A stretch of 64,000 nt of DNA, from positions 227,666 to 291,665 of the forward strand of contig RQTK01000420.1 of assembly GCA_003991915.1 (NCBI GenBank). The letters are read 5' to 3'. Below are positions 34,459-61,920 of this stretch, one piece after another. The position numbers and the translations under genes were made by a program. Under the pieces are notes generated by a model, which searched no databases, was not told the origin of the DNA, and saw nothing but the letters and a program-made list of their open reading frames with translations. Positions within the stretch are counted from its first letter, which is position 1, and every line of letters starts with the position of its first letter. The stretch is from Elysia chlorotica. Its lineage: Eukaryota > Mollusca > Gastropoda > Plakobranchidae.

Positions 34459-35804
34459 TACATTTATATACTACTATATTATTACTATATGTATTCCCAA
34501 AAGCCATTGGAATATTGCAGGTACAAGTTTTAAAATTTTTATCTCTGAAAATAAAAACAAGAACAAAAATAGCTTATATATTAGCTCATTGAGCTCCTAA
34601 ATGATATTTTGAAGAAAAAAAAATGGAATTCCTTGAACTTTTGAAGATATTACCAAAATGCAGCTCTATTTAAAAAAAATACTGCCATCAAATAAATGAT
34701 AAATACATGATTCTTGTAAATTACAATGATGGTACCGGTTGGCAAAAATATACCATTTTCATCAAGTGCAGTTCTTTTATTTTCAACCCTTTTTGTTTGT
34801 TAATTGATATGTTGTCAACTTAAAAAAAACTACATTTTATTGTTACTTCATATATAATTTTTGGCAGGCAAGAACAAAAACTAGTGAAAGCTTGAAATAA
34901 AATGTTCGGATAAATACTCACCCCAATGTATTTTATCATTCTAGTGTGTGCAGCAAAAATAAGAAAAATGCAAGTTAGTGTGTGCCATACATGCTTGTCA
35001 CTTTTAAATCATCACAACTCAGTATTGTCAGATTGTTACAGATTTACACACCATACTTTTTAAGTCATGTGGTATTATTTAAAACTAACTGCTTAAATAG
35101 TACAAAAGTGTAACCATGAGCTTTAATTTTTGTTTGTTTATTTCTTGGGATTGATTTTTAAGTTGCAATGAATTTTTAAATTTTTTATTATTACATGCAG
35201 AGGTGGAACCGGTTCCAGATTTTCGTTTTTTTAAGGCTAGAAAATTATGACCTTTCAAAGCTTTGAAGCAAACGTCTGTGGAGAAAAATGAAATAGACAT
35301 CTAATGTTTCTATAGAGTAGGTCCACTACCAAGTTTGAGTCTAATCTGAAAATGTACATCTCTAAGTTAGATCTAGACCTTTCCAGGAAACCGGATAGCC
35401 TCAATCTAGGTGAACGGTTATTGGTTGGTAGTAACTTCTTTTCTTCACTATTTTGGCTCCCTCCCTTTCTCTCTCTCACTTTATGATTCTTTCCACACCT
35501 CTCTCACTTTATGCTTCCTAACTTTTTTCTTCTCCTTCCTCTCCCTCAGCTTTCAAATGCAGATGTCTATTAAACAGGTATTTCTACCTCAAATAAAAAA
35601 AAAAATACAAGTGAAGGAAGAAAATGGTAAAAAAAATGCATGAAAGATGAGATTAAGGACCTTACGAATTACTTAGAAATACATTTTTTTATTTGCAGTC
35701 ATTAAATCAACATGAAAACTTGTTGAACTATTTAAATATTTAGAACAAAAACTTAGAATTAGATATTATGTCTTTTTCTGAGTACAATTTTACCAATATT
35801 TCAC
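34459..35804. other. Intergenic, nothing recognised
   Basis: AT-rich, with a CT-rich stretch around 35450-35560. I see no exon or known repeat. Confidence 0.5.
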
Positions 35805-35807
35805 AAG

Positions 35808-36131
<324 letters not shown>

Positions 36132-37362
36132 GTAAGTTAAAGTATGGAGGTGAATCCTGGAAAATATTAAAAAAAGATTAAATCAAATGAAACGACAGTT
36201 TATAAAATTTACATCATACATTATCAACAGATAAAATGAAATTGAAAGACAATTTATCAAATGCATCCAAAAGATTTTGAGAGTCTCATGGTTTGCAAAA
36301 TGAGAGTATACTTCAGAAAATTCACAGCATCCAAAAACTTATGAAACTTTATCACATAACAAAACCCACACAAAGTGTCATAATTTGGCCACAATACAAA
36401 TACCATGGCGTTGAGCGGATATGTATTGTAGTGTCCTTGTGTCGAAAGAAGTGTTGGTTGGGTTTTCCACACAAGTGGCGTGTAAGGTTAGTGACCGGAT
36501 ATTGCAGTGGGATTGTGCGTTCTAAGAATTTTTTGGTGAGTCTTGGAGTGTCTTTTATCTAGAATGGACGTGCTGTCTAGTTTGGGATACGGGGTCTGGA
36601 TTCTTTGCTGCTGCTGGAGCATTCTCGACCTATCTCTTACTAACTGATTCTACTGTTCCTACTTCCCTTGGCTCCTGAATACCACAGTGTCAGTATGGAA
36701 GGCATTGTGTAGCGGAGAAGATTGGTTGGGGTTGGTTTAACGTCCAACAGCAGCACTATATATAGAGCTGGTAGAACAGAGACTGAAGTAGGTGTTGAAC
36801 TCAGGGCACCCAAGCACGACTTGAAATGAGAATCACAGAGACACACATACTTCATGGCATAGGACAGAAAGGTTTTCCAGAAGTTTGTGGCCATCTTTCT
36901 CCAAAAAAGCTTCTGCCATGGCGATGTTTTGAAAGTTTTAGCACATGTGGGAAGTGTGGGAAAGTGTGGGAAAGAAATTAGTCCACATTTCTGTGTACAA
37001 ATATTTTTTATATAAATAACAACAAACAAATCTTTAAAAATCCTAGTTTGCTGCCAACAAGCGTCAATAATTAAATAAAGATTTGACATTTTGTGGTTAG
37101 CTTCTTATTGAAAAAAACAACAAGGTAAACATGAAGAAAATAAAGTAAAACCAACTTTCTAATATCTTACACGCCAAAGACAGACTATCGGACACAGTTG
37201 ATCTGACATACTGAGTATTAATGTTTGGTAAGTGTGGACCATGTGTAGATTTGATTAGAACAAAAAAAAAAAAAAACATGCAAATGATTTATAGAGCCCC
37301 ATATCCAGTAAACTCAGCTCATGGCAAAAAGCTGTGAAAAATCTCAAAAAGTCAACGACAGC
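36132..37362. other. Intergenic with a SINE scrap, no gene seen
   Basis: Short frames only. A minus-strand SINE tail lies at 36720-36770. No conserved coding stretch was recognised. Confidence 0.5.
36720..36770 (-). mobile_element. SINE tail fragment
   Basis: ggttggtttaacgtccaaca followed by gcagcactatatatag, the reverse of the SINE 3' end. Confidence 0.65.
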
Positions 37363-37370
37363 AATTATTA

Positions 37371-37430
<60 letters not shown>
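37363..37430 (+). repeat. ATT microsatellite
   Basis: About 20 ATT units. Confidence 0.95.
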
Positions 37431-37431
<1 letters not shown>

Positions 37432-37722
37432 ATAATCCATGACAACATATCCAATCTTGCCATTACTGAACTCACAAGACGCAGACTGCTAATTTAATTG
37501 TGTACATAACGGTAGCGATATTTTGAACAGAAAAATATAACACAAAGTTTTTTCTCAGGATTTACTTCTTCATATCATTGCTGAAAAAAGTCTTTCAATT
37601 TTTTTTTATTCTTTTTTTCTTACTAGTGGCAAGGATTGTTTCTAAAAAAGCTAATCTGCCTTTAGCCATATTTTTTTTCTGCTGACGTTCTGGTTTATCA
37701 AGCCTAAGATTTTGTTTTCTGT

Positions 37723-37866
37723 NNNNNNNNNNNNNNNNNNNNNNNNNNNNNNNNNNNNNNNNNNNNNNNNNNNNNNNNNNNNNNNNNNNNNNNNNNNNNN
37801 NNNNNNNNNNNNNNNNNNNNNNNNNNNNNNNNNNNNNNNNNNNNNNNNNNNNNNNNNNNNNNNNNN
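37723..37866. other. Assembly gap (144 N)
   Basis: Run of N flanked on the right by an ATA microsatellite. The gap size may be nominal. Confidence 1.
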
Positions 37867-37927
<61 letters not shown>

Positions 37928-37962
37928 TAATGATAATAATAATAACAATAATGATAATAACT
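37867..37962 (+). repeat. AAT microsatellite at gap edge
   Basis: About 18 pure AAT units followed by interrupted units; probably the cause of the assembly gap. Confidence 0.95.
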
Positions 37963-38607
37963 TCAACTTTCTAAACGAGCACAGAAATGTTAAATATGTC
38001 AACTTTTTTCTCAACATTTTTTTTTGCAGTATGGAACAATATTACTTCACAATGTCTTTATTATGCAATAATCGACGCCTCCATGCCGACGCAAAGGCCG
38101 TCAACCGTTAAAGCGTACATAACCTTGCAAAGAGGTAATAACGCAGAGTTGCTCTTCTTATCATATATTTCTTTGACTAAACTTCGATAACACACTCTAC
38201 TCAACAGCTGACTTGCATCTTTCACTGCATGGCATGGGACCGAAGAGCGATAGCCCAATACGTCGCTAGATCATTAACAAAAAACAAGAACAACAATAAT
38301 AATAACAACAACATTCATGCTAAGTAGCAAAAATAAGGACTAAGACATATCAAATTGAACACAAACTGCCAACACTTTCATAACCGTGGTTATGGTTTTC
38401 AACTTTTTAAACAGACTTGAAACAGTCCAGCTGTAGGTGTCAGAATCATCACATCACAGTCACAACAGTAATGAGGTTAGAGTTAGAGTTAGCCTTGACG
38501 GCACATCAGCACGGTAACGGTTACATTGATAACATCAAAGTGGTAGAAAGCTCCCTCCTTCATTGGTACCAGATCTCTGACCTTTCACTATGGCGAGAAT
38601 TGCTCGA

Positions 38608-38695
38608 TTGTTTGGTTGGTTTTTCAACGTCCCATAACAATAGCTATGCTCTATTGAGGAGAGGTCCCAAGTCTAATGTCTGACAATATTATGTA
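38608..38695 (-). mobile_element. SINE fragment
   Basis: ttggtttttcaacgtcccat, then ggtcccaagtctaatgtctg and acaatattatgta: tail and body blocks of the SINE in reverse. Confidence 0.65.
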
Positions 38696-38707
38696 ACTGA
38701 GTGAATG

Positions 38708-38840
38708 AATTGGTTTTTCAATGTCCAACATCAGCACACAAGATTGTCAGAGGTGAGTCTTGGGACCCAACAACAGCGGCTAGGCTACATCACTTATATG
38801 TTGGGTCCCAAGACTAACGTCTAACAATCTTATGTGAGGT
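38708..38840. mobile_element. Two SINE fragments head to head (inverted repeat)
   Basis: A left arm at 38735-38771 and right arm at 38800-38836 are reverse complements over about 37 bp with few mismatches (agattgtcagaggtgagtct versus agactaacgtctaacaatct), around a 28-bp loop. Both arms come from the SINE body. Confidence 0.75.
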
Positions 38841-40136
38841 GACAAAAAACAAGTGCAAGGATTTCAGAACCTCTTATTACACCTGCGTACATTCAGTGCC
38901 ATTTGGATCTAAGCATACAATACATGTTTTATTCTCTGTCTGACAATTAGAGGTTGATTAACCTGTTCACATACAGTGATTCAGGGCCCATTTCTAAGAA
39001 TTTTTTAAAGGTAAAAACTTTTATATTAATTATTTCATAGTGAACGGTGTGCAGTTTAATTGACAGTGGTGCTGGCACAATACTACATCAATCTAACAAC
39101 GAAGGAAAAGGCTAAGTGCACTTACGGCAAACAATTCATGGGAAGATTGGAACGCTTTTATATAGCTTATCTAACTTTATCCACCACAGAAGATACTCCC
39201 TTTGAAAGAAAAATCAGTGAGTGCTGGAAACTCTTAGAATCATAAACATTAGACTGCAATCTATATGGCACTGGAAGGATTTTATATGGCACAACTAATT
39301 TTATCTTGCACAGAAAATATTCATTTGAAGAACAAAATTTATTTAGTGAGTGTTGGAAACTCGCAAAATCACTAGAACTAGACTGCAATCTGTATAGCAC
39401 TTCCTCATCATGTTGGTGTACAGAAAAACTATACAGGACGAGTTGCCATGGTTAATAAATTAAATATTAATACTTTTCTGGGTAATACAATCATTTAGCA
39501 GACTTTAAAACACAAATTTTAATAATTCAATTCACTATAAACTAGTTAAATTATGATATCCCGACAAGGCTTCAAAACAAGTGCAAGGAATAACAGAAAT
39601 AAGTGAGGATGAAGACAGCTATCATTCTACTAATCTCAAATCTTTCTTTGAAGAAACCACATTTTTTCTAAATTCTTTACTGCTGCTACTACTAAACATT
39701 TTCTCAAGCTGTTTATATTCTCTGGACGCCTTTCATACCCCAATACTAACAAGTGTTTAAGATCGAAAAGGTTGTAACAGGATGTCCAGGGGATATAAAC
39801 AGCTCTTAGACAAACTGGATGATAAACAGGATTACATGACATAGCCATGAAACAGAATATAAGATGCTATAAAGGATCCCTTGGGGAACCTAGGAGGTGT
39901 TAAACCCAGAGGGAGAGAGCTCTCTATGTATAGAGAGCAGAAACATGGTTGACCAGTGGTGGTTTACAAAGTATTACTTCTGCCAGATATAGTATATGAC
40001 TTATGAGGATATGTGGAAGAAGCTGATAATATGGCTTAACATCCACCTCTTTCGAAAACTGTACAGACAGACAGGCAGCAACAGTAACGCGACTTGTTTT
40101 TGTTTAAAGCTACATTTGATCAGTACAGCCCGAGTG
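38841..40136. other. Intergenic downstream of SLC49A4; diverged tandem duplication
   Basis: At about 39141-39410 two diverged ~130-bp copies share (t)tttatat(a/g)gc, gtgagtg(c/t)tggaaactc, (aa)tca and agactgcaatct. No gene recognised. SLC49A4 3' untranslated sequence may extend left from 40136. Confidence 0.45.
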
Positions 40137-55141
<15,005 letters not shown>

Positions 55142-56079
55142 GTCACGTGATGGGTCACTCGGTCCACCAGGAATAGACGGATCGCTGACTGTGGCCGTAA
55201 AGTTGTCGGCACTCTATCACAGTCTGTGGTGACTCGCTTTCAGAGAAATGGGCTTCTCACTACTAGAGCTCGTAGAATTGACGGCCTGATACAGCCAGTG
55301 GTGGATTCCAAGAGCACTGTAGCCAATGCAGCTAGTCGAATCCAAGAACTAATACACTAACACAACCAGCACTGGGTCCAAATCTCAATAAGAAAATTAA
55401 TGTAACCAATACAACCAGTAGAATCAGGGAAGTAATAGATTCAGTAATAAGGCTAGATCTAGATCCAACAAGCACTGGAACCAATGCAGCCTGCGGAATT
55501 GAACACGCGAGCTGCCGATACGATTCTGCTGCTCAGTTTTCCGTACTCCGTTCTTCAGAAGTCACAGTTTTAATCTTTTCATTCTTACAGATTATAATAT
55601 CCTCCATTTTAATACTGATAATATTATCATCTAATAAAGCTAGTCAGGAAATCAGCTCCAATGAAGTACACGAGAACTGGGCTAGGGTTGCTGTTACGTT
55701 ACTAACACAACAATATCCTTTTGCACAGCTCACCCGATATACACGCGTTTACACCGATCCAAGATCTCCACTAAGGTTCTATTATTCTAAGATCGGAACA
55801 TAGATGGCCAGATACAGTTGAAACTGAATATGTTCTTTCTGGCGCTAAAAACTATAAACAGACACTCGTGGTCATCTCCCTGTCTTGTTAACACAATTTC
55901 TTATTAGTATCGTTGTTTGAATGGGAGCGATAAGTGCTGAAATGGTCACAAATTGAAAACACTTGATGAACTGGGTGAAGGAGGTAGAGCGGTCGATCTG
56001 GAGTACAGCCGTTTAGTCTCAAATCTCTCAGGCAAAAAGGTCAAGGTCGGAGTCGCGGGCCAGCGCTCCATCAGATGTA

Positions 56080-56080
<1 letters not shown>
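55142..56080. promoter_or_regulatory. SLC49A4 5' flank (probable promoter region)
   Basis: GC content falls sharply at the ATG. A cacgtg E-box lies within 10 bases upstream of the start codon, and several ccaat words occur around 55320-55490 (for example gtaaccaatacaacc). No TATA box or initiator can be fixed. The interval otherwise holds nothing recognisable. Confidence 0.35.

Positions 56081-56083
<3 letters not shown>

Positions 56084-56148
<65 letters not shown>
56084..56148 (+). repeat. GA tract
   Basis: About 32 GA units at the left border of the 1.2-kb tandem duplication. Confidence 0.97.
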
Positions 56149-56150
<2 letters not shown>

Positions 56151-56164
56151 TGGGTGGCGCCGTC

Positions 56165-58600
56165 CAATATAAATCGGTTTCTTCCGATGACTTTCTCTTA
56201 GGTAGGTCGATTTCTCGTCGTTTCCGATAGTAAAGGATGTTCAGACTCTTCACACGCTGTGTGGAAAAAACAACAAAAGAAAACAATGTTACTTGAATGA
56301 GAAATACTTGCTTTGATATGTTGTATAAAACACACAATGATAAAGGCCTAGACCAATAGTGTACTGCGATAATGTTACAAGTGAGGCGTATGCCAAAACA
56401 CAAGTGGTACATTCATATCGCTGTACAAAGATGAAGATGAGATCTGTTTAACTTCACTTCCAGATTAAAAATTTGCTCATAGATTTTTTTTTTTACTTTA
56501 TCTTATTAGAAACTTGGATCAAATGTAAGGCAGAAGTAGGGAAATAAACCTTTTTTTTCCATTGATTATCACAAAAGTAGCAAAGATGATATGGTGAAAT
56601 ATTAGTCTCGTGCCAATGTAGGTAAGTGAGGCTGTGATAACAAAACAGAAACTTGGGTGTTTTATCTCTGGAGAGGCGCTCTCGAAGATTGATCAGTTGA
56701 ACGGACTGAAGACCGTGGTACATTTGTCTCCGTAACAGTTGCAAAGCAGTACAAGCAAGTCGGGCTGATAATGTGGGTCCGATTAGCTACTTAAGAAAGT
56801 TACAATGCAGATATAGGTATATAGTTTATGTTTATCTCTGCTTTCTCATGTCCTTAGCCATCTTCACTGGCTGCTGCAAATGGTACAGCCATGGCCCAAT
56901 TATATACTTGAGAAAGTTACCATGCAGATAGATATATATGTTTATCTTTGCTTTCTAATAAATGTCCTAAGCCATCTTCATTGGTTGCCATTCCACAAAA
57001 GGTACAATCACGGCCTAATTATCTTCTTAAGAAAGGTCCAGAGCGGATATCAATCGCTCGATGTTTGCATTGTAAGTATTGTAAGTACATCCTAGGTTTC
57101 TCTCACTGTCTACCATTGTTATCTGTGTATAGGGCGTGTCCACCGACGGTGACAAAAGTTGGTCCAGCTACGAGTTGGTACACGTCAGACTTATACTAGA
57201 CACGAGCCTCTTAGATTGCTAAGTGGATTAGGTAAACCATTATTACACAGGGTACTAATTGGGTCATTATTGTTTTTAAACTAAACATCTGGCGGAACGC
57301 AGCATCGCATATTGATTTACAAACATAACATCCAATATAAATCGGTTTCTTCCGATGCCTTTATCTCAGGTAGGTCGGTTTCTCGATGTTTCCGACAGTA
57401 AAGGATGTTCAGACTCTTGACACTGTGGGGAAAAAAACAACAAAAGAAAAAAATGTTACTTGAATGTGAAACACTTGCTTTGATATGTTGTATAAAACAC
57501 ACACTGATAAAGGCCTAGACCAATAGTGTACTGCGATAATGTTACAAGTGAGGCGTATGCCAAAACACAAGTGGTACACTCATATCGCTGTACAAAGATG
57601 AAGATGAGATCTATTTAACTTCACTTCCAGATTAAAAATACGCTCATAGATTTTTTTCTTTATCTTAGTAGAAACTTGGATTAAATGTAAGGCAGAAGTA
57701 GGGAAATAAACCATTTTTTTTTTATTGATTATCTCAAAAGTAGCCAAAAATGATGTGGTAAAATCGCAGAGTCGTGGCAATGTAGGTAAGTGAGGTTGTG
57801 ATAACAAAACAGAAACTTGGGTGTTTTATCTCTGGAGAGGCACTCTCCAAGATCGATCAGTGGGCCAACCTGAGGACCGTGGTACATTTGTCTCCGTAAC
57901 AGTTGCAAAGCAGTACAAGCAAGTCGTGCTGATAGTGTGGGCCCGATTATCTACTTAAGAAAGTTACGATGCAGATATTATAGGTATATGTTTATCTTTG
58001 CTTTCTAATGTCCTAGGCCATCTTCATTGTCTGCCATTGCTACTACTGGTACAGTCATGGCCAAATTATCTACTTAAGAAAGTTACAATGCAGATATGTT
58101 TATCTTTGTTTTCGAATGTCCTTAGCAATCACCACTGGCTGCTGCAAATGGTACAGCCATGGCCCAATTATCTACTTGAGAAAGTTACGATGCAGATATA
58201 TAGATATAATATGTTTATCTTTTCTTTCTAATGTCCTTAGCCATCTTCAGTGGTTGCCATTTACACAAAAGGTACAATCACGGCCTAATTATCTTCTTAA
58301 GAAAGGTCCAGAGCGGATATCAATCGCTCGATGTTTGCTTTGTAAGTATTGTAAGTACATTGTTCGTCTCTCTCACTGACTACCATTGTTATCTGTGTAT
58401 AGGGCGTGTCCACCGACGGTGACAAAAGTTGGTCCAGCTACGAGTTGGTACACGTAAGACTTATACTAGACACGAGCCTCTTGGATTGCTAAGTAGATTA
58501 GGTAAACCACTATTACACAGGGTGCTAACTGGATCATTATTGTTTTTAAACTAAACTTCTGGCGGAAGGCAGCATCGCATATTGATTTACAAACATAACA
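56165..58600. repeat. ~1.2-kb tandem duplication with nested ~105-bp sub-repeats
   Basis: Copy 1 is about 56165-57330 and copy 2 about 57331-58600. Both start ccaatataaatcggtttctt and end gcagcatcgcatattgattt. Inside each is a series of ~105-bp units built on atgtccttagccatcttcac, gtacagccatggcccaatta and gaaagttacaatgcagatat. Copy 2 has more sub-units, explaining its greater length. No coding potential recognised. Confidence 0.93.
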
Positions 58601-58829
58601 CATTTACATATTTTAACTGAACTCTGAACTGCAAGCTACATGTATTAAAAAATCCATAGATTTATAGAAAATTGGCATCGCTGAAAACACGGGAGTTGTG
58701 GAGAGAGGAACAGAGTGAGAGAGAGGCATGTAAACGGAGAGAGAGTGAGAGAGGGGAAGAGAGACGGGCAGATAGAGTGAGAGAGACACAGACAGACAGA
58801 GCAGGGGTATCAGAACTTCAATCACAATC

Positions 58830-59045
58830 GGGCATCAAGACTGAAGTCTGACAATGTTATATGCTGTCACACACGAGACCTGAACTCAATTCTCAACCGG
58901 TTTCATTACTTTGCTGACACCGACCCAACCAGTAGGGAACAACATCGGACATTTATGATTTTACACCGGGCGTGGGATTCCAACCGTGGACATCCCGATC
59001 GGGAGACGAGCGCTCTACCACTTGAACCAGTTCGACCCCCGGCCT
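58830..59045 (-). mobile_element. SINE copy with intact tRNA-like head
   Basis: On the minus strand the head reads gaactggttcaagtggtaga gcgctcgtctcccgatcggg and cacggttggaatcccacgcc, that is A and B boxes spaced as in a tRNA, followed by the shared body ctactggttgggtcggtgtc and acattgtcagacttcagtct. The head is tRNA-like but the rest is SINE, so this is not a tRNA gene. Confidence 0.75.
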
Positions 59046-59399
59046 CTGGCTCTACGGGTGGGCTTTAACTCGCTCTCTCCGACCTAACATGACCACTGCC
59101 CATTGCCCAGTAATCCTGACCCACCACGTGACCCGGCCGATGATAAACATGCACTGTAGTACCATCCATACAGCCGCACCAAACCGGCTGCCCGTGGACT
59201 TGGGGCGGCTGGACACTCGAGAACTGGACACCTGACCACAAGCCCTCTGTCTGACCAGTCCACGCGGACCTACGGCAAGAGACACCGGGTGTCATAGTAA
59301 TACATTGTATATAGTCCAGTACCAACTCGCCGCATCATTCCAGTCAGAACAAGACTTAGTGTGATGAGAGCCTACCATAGTAGTTAGTACCAAGGCTGC

Positions 59400-59580
59400 T
59401 GGTTGGGTCAGTTCACTGTGACGATAGCCTGATGCTAGCGTGACCTACCAAGGCTGCTGGTTGGGTCAGTGTCAGTACACGGTGTGATTGACCGACACAT
59501 TAGTCACTGGTATACTATAATACACTGACTGGCTCTGTGTGGAAGCACGTGAATTGTAAGACCTGTCCATCATAAATTTT
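59400..59580 (+). mobile_element. SINE fragment, with a local repeat of its start
   Basis: ccaaggctgctggttgggtc occurs twice (near 59390 and 59447), followed by agtgtcagtacacggtgtga and gtgtggaagcacgtgaattg. Confidence 0.55.
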
Positions 59581-59769
59581 AGCCTACTGGGCACTAGACA
59601 ATTAACTCAAACTAGCAGGATAAAGTCACAATACAACATTAGGGCTAGGGATTTAACACTGTCATGTACTTTTGTAACACAGTGTCTAGATCTACGAGTA
59701 GGATAAACCTTTAAATAAATCCTGACCTATTTTCGCGAGAGATGACAGTGGAGTTATCTCTCCCACTCC

Positions 59770-59832
59770 GTCTCTTCATTATAGCCTATATAGCGCTGAA
59801 GTTGGACATTAAGCAACACTTCAACTCCCTGT
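59770..59832 (+). mobile_element. SINE tail fragment
   Basis: tatagcctatatagcgctga, agttggacattaagcaacac, ttcaac. Confidence 0.6.
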
Positions 59833-59960
59833 AAGAAACAAAACAAAGCTAATGTTGGTCCTTACCCAAGTCGAGACGGATGACTTAACAACTTCACAGT
59901 GACTTAAGTACAATGTATGTACACAATGTATCTCATAGAGGGACGCTGCTCACTTTGTCC

Positions 59961-59964
<4 letters not shown>

Positions 59965-60008
<44 letters not shown>

Positions 60009-60096
60009 AACATATCAAATAGAGAGAGATAAAAAGAGAGGTAGACACAGAGAGAGAACAGCAGATACAGAGAGAGAGAGATATAAAATGAGAGAG

Positions 60097-60151
<55 letters not shown>

Positions 60152-60234
60152 AGACAGAAATACATGAAATAGAGAGAGATAAAAAGAGAGGTAGACACAG
60201 AGAGAGAACAGCAGATACAGAGAGAGAGAGAGAG
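59965..60234 (+). repeat. GA tract with duplicated ~95-bp interrupted units
   Basis: Two copies of gacagaaa(c/t)a(c)atcaaatagag through aacagcagatacagagagag separated by pure GA runs. Confidence 0.95.
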
Positions 60235-60239
60235 GCATA

Positions 60240-60680
60240 CGTATCGGTTCAATCATATTGATTGATTCGGGGTGAAATCGAATAAAATCATTGAAATGAT
60301 ACACAGCACAATAATTAATTATTCCTTTAAAAAAAGCTCACAAAGCGACAAATGGATTTCAACAAATTTAAGTCACAAGATAGCGACAGCTGCACTACCG
60401 AATATTTAATACATCGCCACAGAATGTAGTGATTGATTAATTGATCTATTGATTGTTTGGTTGATTTGCAGTTAAATTTGAAAATAAAAATCGTTAAAAA
60501 ATGCACACGACATGTATCAGATGGTATATATAAAGCATCGAAGAGAATGAAAGCTAGTATGATGCTATGAGACCAACTTAATGTACTTAAACGTTGCGCT
60601 AAACAACAATAATTGTCGGGTGTATTGTATACAAATGTTAACGTCTCTGAATCAATGCACAGTGCCAGGAGTATGGAAAA
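60240..60680. other. Intergenic, nothing recognised
   Basis: AT-rich sequence between the GA tract and the LINE, with no coding stretch. Confidence 0.5.
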
Positions 60681-61920
60681 CGTCACGTGTTGTTCCAGGG
60701 CCTAACAATAACAACCTGCACGTCATATGAATGATCTACGACCTGTCGCATTAACATTTTGCGTTATGAAAGTCTTTGAATAATGTATCATGCCTCACAT
60801 GACCAAACTTGCTTGTGATTTTTTAGACCCATGTCACTATGCCTATAAAACTACGAGTAAAAGAAGTGTAGATGACGCCATTTTACATGTTCACAATAAC
60901 GTTTACGCCCACCTAGACAAACAGGGCGCATGTGTTAGAATAATGTATTATCATTTTTCCAGTCCTTCTAATACAATACAATACAACCACATGTATTGTG
61001 TAATAAACTCATGTTTATCCAGCTCTCATTCTCTGTGTATTGGAATATCTCAGTTCTAGACCCCGGTTTGTAAGACTTTGTCCCACATTAACATCAGGCA
61101 CAAATTAAAACAAATACTGGGGCCCCACAAGGAACAGTCTTATCCCCCTTCCTCTTTTCTATATATACATAAGACAGCAGATCTGCACATAAAAACTGTA
61201 ATATTAACAAATACGCAGATGATACTGTACGAACAGGAATGATAACAAATGACCAATATCTAAACTATACATAAAAAAAATCGTGCATGCATTGGTGTGA
61301 CACAAACCACCTGGTCCTGAATGTTAGTAAAACTAAGGAAATGGTAATTGATAATTATTCGTAAACAAGATAAGAAACCGGAAAATATAATAATCAAGGA
61401 AAACAAGTTGAACGTATAAATACGTTTAATAATCGTTTAGTTGTTCTAGACAATGAACTCACACTGAAATATAACACAGATGTAATTGTTAATAAAGTTA
61501 AACCAAGGATGTACTGCTTAAGGAAACTCAGATATTTCAACATTCACAATCCAAATCCCCTGCAAATGTTCTAAAACTTCTATTCATCAATAGTCAACTA
61601 GTTTTTGCTATCGCTGTTGGGGAGGTATCGTCCAATAACAGGACAAGGACACTGAACTTAATTGTAACAACTGCAGAGGGAATAGTAGGTAAAAACCAAG
61701 ATGACCTTGACTCATTTTTCCAACTACACACAACAAACAAAATGTTAGAAATCATCAAAGACCCCACAGACTTATTGCACAAAGAATATGAATGTAGGCA
61801 AAATCGATTGTAGCGGCAGGTACAGAACAACAAAGACTCGAACATACAGACATTCAAACTCCTTTATATCAAAATCAATTACTTCTTTGAATGATAAACT
61901 TAAAAGGGAACTGCAGGATT
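60680..61920 (+). pseudogene. CR1/L2-like LINE reverse transcriptase, decayed
   Basis: Across several frames the plus strand reads VWKTSRVVP, DPCHYAYKTTSKRSVDDAIL, AHLDKQGACVRIMYYHFSSP, then GAPQGTVLSPFLFSIYT (about 61116-61169, RT motif), KYADDTV (about 61209-61229, the catalytic Ala-Asp-Asp box), HLVLNVSKTKEMVIDN and VLDNELTLKYNTDVIVNKVK. These are the RT core motifs in the correct order, in the style of CR1/L2-type LINEs. Many stops and frame changes make it a pseudogene. Neither end is clear. Confidence 0.82.

Noticed and set aside
59052-59325. 77- and 86-aa minus frames in a GC-richer patch
   Set aside because: No motif, splice context or similarity that I recognise; two overlapping frames of equal quality suggest chance.
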